Assembly: GCA_023231475.1 (NCBI GenBank)
Contig: JALJEE010001544.1
Span: 100,219 to 164,218, forward strand
DNA from: Seison nebaliae
Lineage: Eukaryota; Rotifera; Pararotatoria; Seisonacea; Seisonidae
Direction: 5' to 3'
DNA: 64,000 nt
Position numbers and translations under genes: made by a program. Numbering within the stretch: the first letter of the stretch is position 1; every line of letters starts with the position of its first letter. Below, piece by piece: positions 59,620-64,000 of the stretch. The notes below the pieces were generated by a model that saw only the letters and a list, made by a program, of their open reading frames with translations, was not told the DNA's origin and ran no database searches.

Positions 59620-62600
59620 ATGCCTGAGATGATTAATGTTAAGGAGCAAGAAGAATTAGATGAAATAGTTAATCGAATTTAATAACAATAATAAATTTGC
59701 CCAATCTTTATTATAATATAAATTTTAGTGTTCCTCTCAAGGATTTGTTAGGAAAGATGCGAAATTGGGAGGTAATTCTGAGTTGTCGCTCGAACTATTC
59801 TTCTGTAACATTAAAACTGTACGAACGATTGCTTTTAACTTCCAAAACTTGACATCTCTAAAAATCATTGGTTCCGCTATCTCCTCTCTGGAACATATCG
59901 GCAAATTGGAGAAGTTACAGGATTTGTGGTTATGTGAAAGTGAAATTGAAGTTTATAAAATTTATTTTTCTTGAAAATAATTTGTGAAAAGGATGTCAGT
60001 CATCTGAGTGAACTGGTGAATTTGAGGAAATTATATTTATATCAAAATTCCATTGAATCCATTTATTATTTGACGAATTTGGTGAATCTCGAAGTTTTAT
60101 GGTTAGCCGAAAATCTCCTAACAACAACAACAGTTAACTGATTTATCAATTTCTAAAATATCAATAATTTTCCCATAGAATTTTAATCGAATGCCAAAAT
60201 TGAAGGAATTGAATTTGGCAGCAAATCAAATTTCATATATCTGTTACTTCTTTTTTTCTATAATTGATTTTTTTGGAAATATTCATTTGAAGCAAAAGAA
60301 TTATGTTTGTGTAAAAATTTGAAATATTTAAATTTGGCTGGAAACAGTTTGAAATCGTTCAAAGTTTCGTTTATAGTTCATTCATTGAATAAATTTTAAT
60401 TTTATTTAAAGAATACAGAATGGTTGAAATTGTTGCATAATTTGAAAGAATTATATTTCTACGACCATCAATATGGTGGCAATCCATTAACGGAACAATC
60501 GAATTATATAATTTATGTGTTGAAATATTTTCCCAATATTCAGAAATTGGATCAATTCGACTTGAAGAATTTTGGTTTGTTGAAGAAATTGATCAGTTCG
60601 ATGATTGTTAAGAAGAAGAATTTCTATGAAATGAAATCTCTCACTTTCCGTAATTTATCGTTGAGACGGATAAGTGCATTGAATGAAATGTTGAATTTCT
60701 ATCGGAATGGAACTCATCAACAAATCAAAAAATTCCATCTCTCATTATCATCATTCTGTCGAGAATATCAAGTTGATTCTTTTATTTTCTTAATTTCTAA
60801 TATAATTGATGAAGAATTTGAATGAAACGAAAATGAATGAACGAGAAAATGACTCGATTTATTCGGATACAGATCTTCGATTTGACGTTCAACGAACATA
60901 TGAAATGGGTAAAGGAAGATTAAATTATTGGAATGATCGATTATTGATGATTGATAAAATTAATCGACATCTCATTTCTAAAATTCATCAGTTGGATGAA
61001 TTACATCTGAATTTGTTGAAAAGTGAATATGAACATATTGGATTGATTACAATAAATGAATGTCATCACAATGAAGTGACTTTTAAAGCAGCGAACGATT
61101 TATTACAAACAAGATTTGTTATCAACGAGAAGTTTTTTGAAGAGAAAAATATTATTGGAATAAAATTGAAAAAATGTTATCAGATATCGAATTCGATGTT
61201 AAATCGAGAATTCCAATTAAACGTTTATAATTATTTGGAGAATTATCATCAATTAATTAAAGATAATAAAATGAAAGTTCATTCAGAAATTACGAAAACT
61301 TTATTGAATTTCTTCGACACTTATAATTATAATACGAACAATGAGAAGGAGTTAAAAGAAGAAGAGAATGGAAAAATTAATCTACCGAAATTCGATTATT
61401 CTTTCTACTCATTTCGACCAAGACGAATCATCATGATTTTCATGAATTATTTCCACATTCTCCATAATCTTCTCGTGATCACTAGAAGAGAAACGGATTT
61501 GAATCATACAAGAATTGTCAATGATGATTATTCAGATATTCGTCAATTCCTCCATCCCAATATCGATTATTCGGATATCAATGAGAATATCAGAAAGTTT
61601 GGTAGTCTCTTTCTCAATGAAGAACGGAAACAATCCATTAATAATATCATCGAAGTTACAATGGAGAATTATCGGTTGAAAACAATCTTAAATTTTACTG
61701 TTACCAATGATATGAATGACACAATCGGAAATCGTATACATTTACATATTTCCAATAATATTCGACATTTATTGAAACAGAAACTAATCGGAATCCATCA
61801 GAATTCCTTCGTTTTCATTTTGGAGAATAAACATTCGACGAATCAAATAAAGAAAATTAGTTTGCTCGATCCAATCACAGCAATCAATAATCTCTTTAAT
61901 CAGAATGGCATAACGATACCATATCAATCCAATTCATCATTCAATCCACAAAAATCATCTTCGACAGATCCACCATCGAAAAATAATTCAAATAATAATT
62001 CTTCCGGTGACAATATGAACATTCTATTGAATAAAACTCAACGAACGAATGAAGAGAAAACGAAACATTGTCGAGAGAATCTCTTCAATTTCTTCCCACC
62101 CGAAAACGCTCTCAGTTACAATCAATTAATCTTATTAGAATTATTAGATATCGTTGAAAATGGATTTGATACTAACGACGGAATTATGAAGAATTCTTAT
62201 TGCAAGTTTTTTTTTTAAATATTTCTCAATTCTAAACAAAATTCCTTTGAAAGAATCGAAGATATTCGAAGCGAAAACTTATCCTGTTCACCCACCTACA
62301 CAACTTATCGACAATTTTGTGATTATGAGAATTATTTGAAGAAATCTTATTATCGTCATTGTATCGATCTGATGGAAAAGGAGGAAGATGTTGATTGTTA
62401 AATTTTCTCTTTGAATTCTTATAATTCCAATAAATTTAGATGTTCGTACAACAAATTCATTAATGGAAAATTTCGAAATAACTGAAAAGTTGTTGGAGAG
62501 TCGTAAAAAATATGAAGTTTCCAATGACAATGTGAATAATCGACGTGTGGACGATTCGTTTATCATAATGACGAAAACGTTCAATGGAAATGTAAAGTAT

Positions 62601-63707
62601 GTTGAAGACTCGAAATCTTTGTTAATTTTCTTCACAATGATGATTATTGATTAATCCTTCATTAATTTATCGTAGAAATAATACGAGATGGAAATATTCA
62701 GGATTATCGACGAAATGTTCAAAAAAATATCCGGCCGAATTTTCCGTCGCTGAACTAGTAGAATCGCATTATTTCAAATCGAATTCATTAACTCCCGAAT
62801 TCATCCTACATTATTCTTTCATTTATAAAGTTCCTTCTTTTCTAATTTAATTTTTTTAAATTAATTTTCGATGACTAATTTCAATTAGGATGATTCGATG
62901 ATTAAGGCGACTGAAAATATTTTATATAAATTTGTACGATCAAATATTCTTTTCGATCAGTTATCGCATCCAAAATTCATTGAGGAGAACGAACGGTTAT
63001 TTAAGGAGACAGCGTTACATGAAATGGAATTGAATTATGATTTGAATCTGGTTAAAGATATGACTTCAACTGCTATGCAATTCAATCAAGTTTTTATTTA
63101 TTTTAAATTTTCGAACTAAATGATGAATTGGGAATAGAAGACAAATGTGTCCACTGCTTATAGTAGCCATATGAATGATGAACGATTGATTAGTGTGGCA
63201 GAAGACGAGAAAATAATTCCGAAAATTAAATATGGAGATAATGACGAGATTAGTGAAGATCATCGAAATATGATAATTGATCGATTATATTCTGTTACAC
63301 AACTAACGTTAATGGAGAGGAATATCGATCTGTTTTCAGCTACAACATATTTGAAGAACTTGAGATTTCTCAATCTCTCACATAACGGTCTGAGAACGTT
63401 GAAAGGATTTGCTCATCTAGTTCCATCTAACTTTTATTCCTTCTTATAAATTTATTTTTACATAGTTACATTTGGAATATTTGAATGTGGATTATAATCG
63501 GATACAAACCATCAAGGATTTCAGAGTTTGATTTCTTCTCTTAAATTTCAATTGTTGAAATTCTTTTAGGTATGTGGAGCATTGAATGAGTTTCATGTGG
63601 CGTACAATTGTATAAATAATTTGGAAGAAACTGTCCGTCATGCTCAAAATTTTCAGCACGTGAAGGTCATTGATCTTCGTTACAACGAATTCTATTTGGT
63701 TAGTTGA
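59620..63707 (+). CDS. LRRC9: LRRC9-like leucine-rich repeat protein
   Basis: A multi-exon gene starting MPEMINVKEQEELDEI (59620-59667), then exon 59729 onwards. Leucine-rich repeats follow: NLTSLKIIGSAISSLEHIGK, LEKLQDLWLCESEIE, NLRKLYLYQNSIESI and NLEVLWLAEN, then LHNLKELYFYDHQYGGNPLT, which matches the first LRR block and cap of LRRC9. The middle (60440-62650) is helical and Asn-rich, and a second LRR set begins near 63290 (RFLNLSHNGLRTL, YLNVDYNRIQTI). LRRC9 is a conserved protein of ciliated organisms. Human LRRC9 (about 1450 aa) has more C-terminal repeats. Here coding reaches NEFYL and then either stops at 63707 or splices at a GTTAGT donor (63699) to exons beyond the window. Internal exon joins are approximate. 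Confidence 0.8.
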
Positions 63708-63836
63708 TTTACGGATGATGAAGTGAGATCGTGTGACTCTCACAATGTTTACAAAAACTCATTGTTTACACTTATCTCCCTTATATTCCCGTCGAATAGT
63801 CGACTCATCATCAAAAAAAATTTTATTTGAAAAATT

Positions 63837-64000
63837 ATGAAGTTGTTAATTGTTCTCGCATTGGTGGCCACTTCATTGGCAAGTCCATTGATTAATAAAG
63901 ATTTGGACAAGACATGGAACGAATATAAAGAGAAATATAACAAGAAATTCGATTCAAATGATTCAGAGATGATGAGACGTATTGTGTTCGAGAGTAACTT
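63837..64000 (+). CDS. Cathepsin L-like cysteine protease, N-terminal part
   Basis: The gene runs off the right edge. The visible 54 codons give a signal peptide (MKLLIVLALVATSLASP) followed by the start of an I29 inhibitor prodomain: LDKTWNEYKEKYNKKFDS, then EMMRRIVFESN, close to the ERFNIN-type propeptide of papain-family cathepsins. The catalytic domain is outside the window, so a stand-alone I29 inhibitor is an alternative. It starts only 130 bp after the last visible LRRC9 coding bases. Confidence 0.8.
   Translation, partial: MKLLIVLALVATSLASPLINKDLDKTWNEYKEKYNKKFDSNDSEMMRRIVFESN

Overview
The window is a gene-dense stretch of AT-rich animal DNA. It holds about 24 genes in 64 kb, often less than 300 bp apart and on both strands. 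Nearly all introns are tiny, with most between 32 and 66 nt. Animal-specific genes (Tec-type kinase, nuclear receptor, Glass zinc-finger factor, FoxJ forkhead, ankyrin-SOCS protein, CAP-EGF-ShKT protein) rule out a protist or fungus. Several genes belong to motile cilia and flagella (ADCY10-like cyclase, KIF3A, LRRC9, FoxJ-type factor), so this is a ciliated invertebrate with a compact genome. I cannot name the phylum from sequence alone.

Layout. 0-7 kb: the 3' part of a soluble adenylyl cyclase (ADCY10-like) gene, converging within 20 bp on an SH2 plus tyrosine-kinase gene, then an Asn/Ser-rich protein. 8.6-11.2 kb: a small secreted protein with a decayed tandem duplicate, and a double-headed tRNA-derived SINE lying in the duplicated flank. 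11.4-12.7 kb: an intronless selenophosphate synthetase whose active-site codon is UGA (selenocysteine), with a SECIS-like fold in the 3' region. 13-15.8 kb: a Glass homologue. 17.9-23.7 kb: a CAP-EGF-ShKT secreted protein, a DDX5/17-like helicase with an Asn-rich minisatellite, a 261-271 bp tandem repeat, and RPL11. 24.3-30.8 kb: a secreted fibronectin-II/Sushi protein of 969 aa, an ankyrin-SOCS-box protein, and PBDC1. 32.6-36.3 kb: an NR2E-type nuclear receptor converging on TBC1D13. 37.8-48.7 kb: KIF3A, an uncertain membrane protein, a MADF-BESS protein, two unrecognised proteins and a possible 42-aa membrane micropeptide. 50-56 kb: the FoxJ-type gene, a LicD/fukutin-family enzyme and a CUB-like secreted protein. 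56.6-64 kb: eIF5B, LRRC9 and the start of a cathepsin L-like protease.

Two things stand out. First, 5' splice sites mostly read GTT rather than GTA/GTG (43 of the 52 introns I placed, and 26 of the 29 fixed by protein homology), which is unusual for an animal. Second, the window carries a readable selenocysteine gene. No retroviral, Polinton-like or CRISPR feature was seen. Gene models were assembled by hand from reading frames, splice signals and recalled family sequences; no database was searched.
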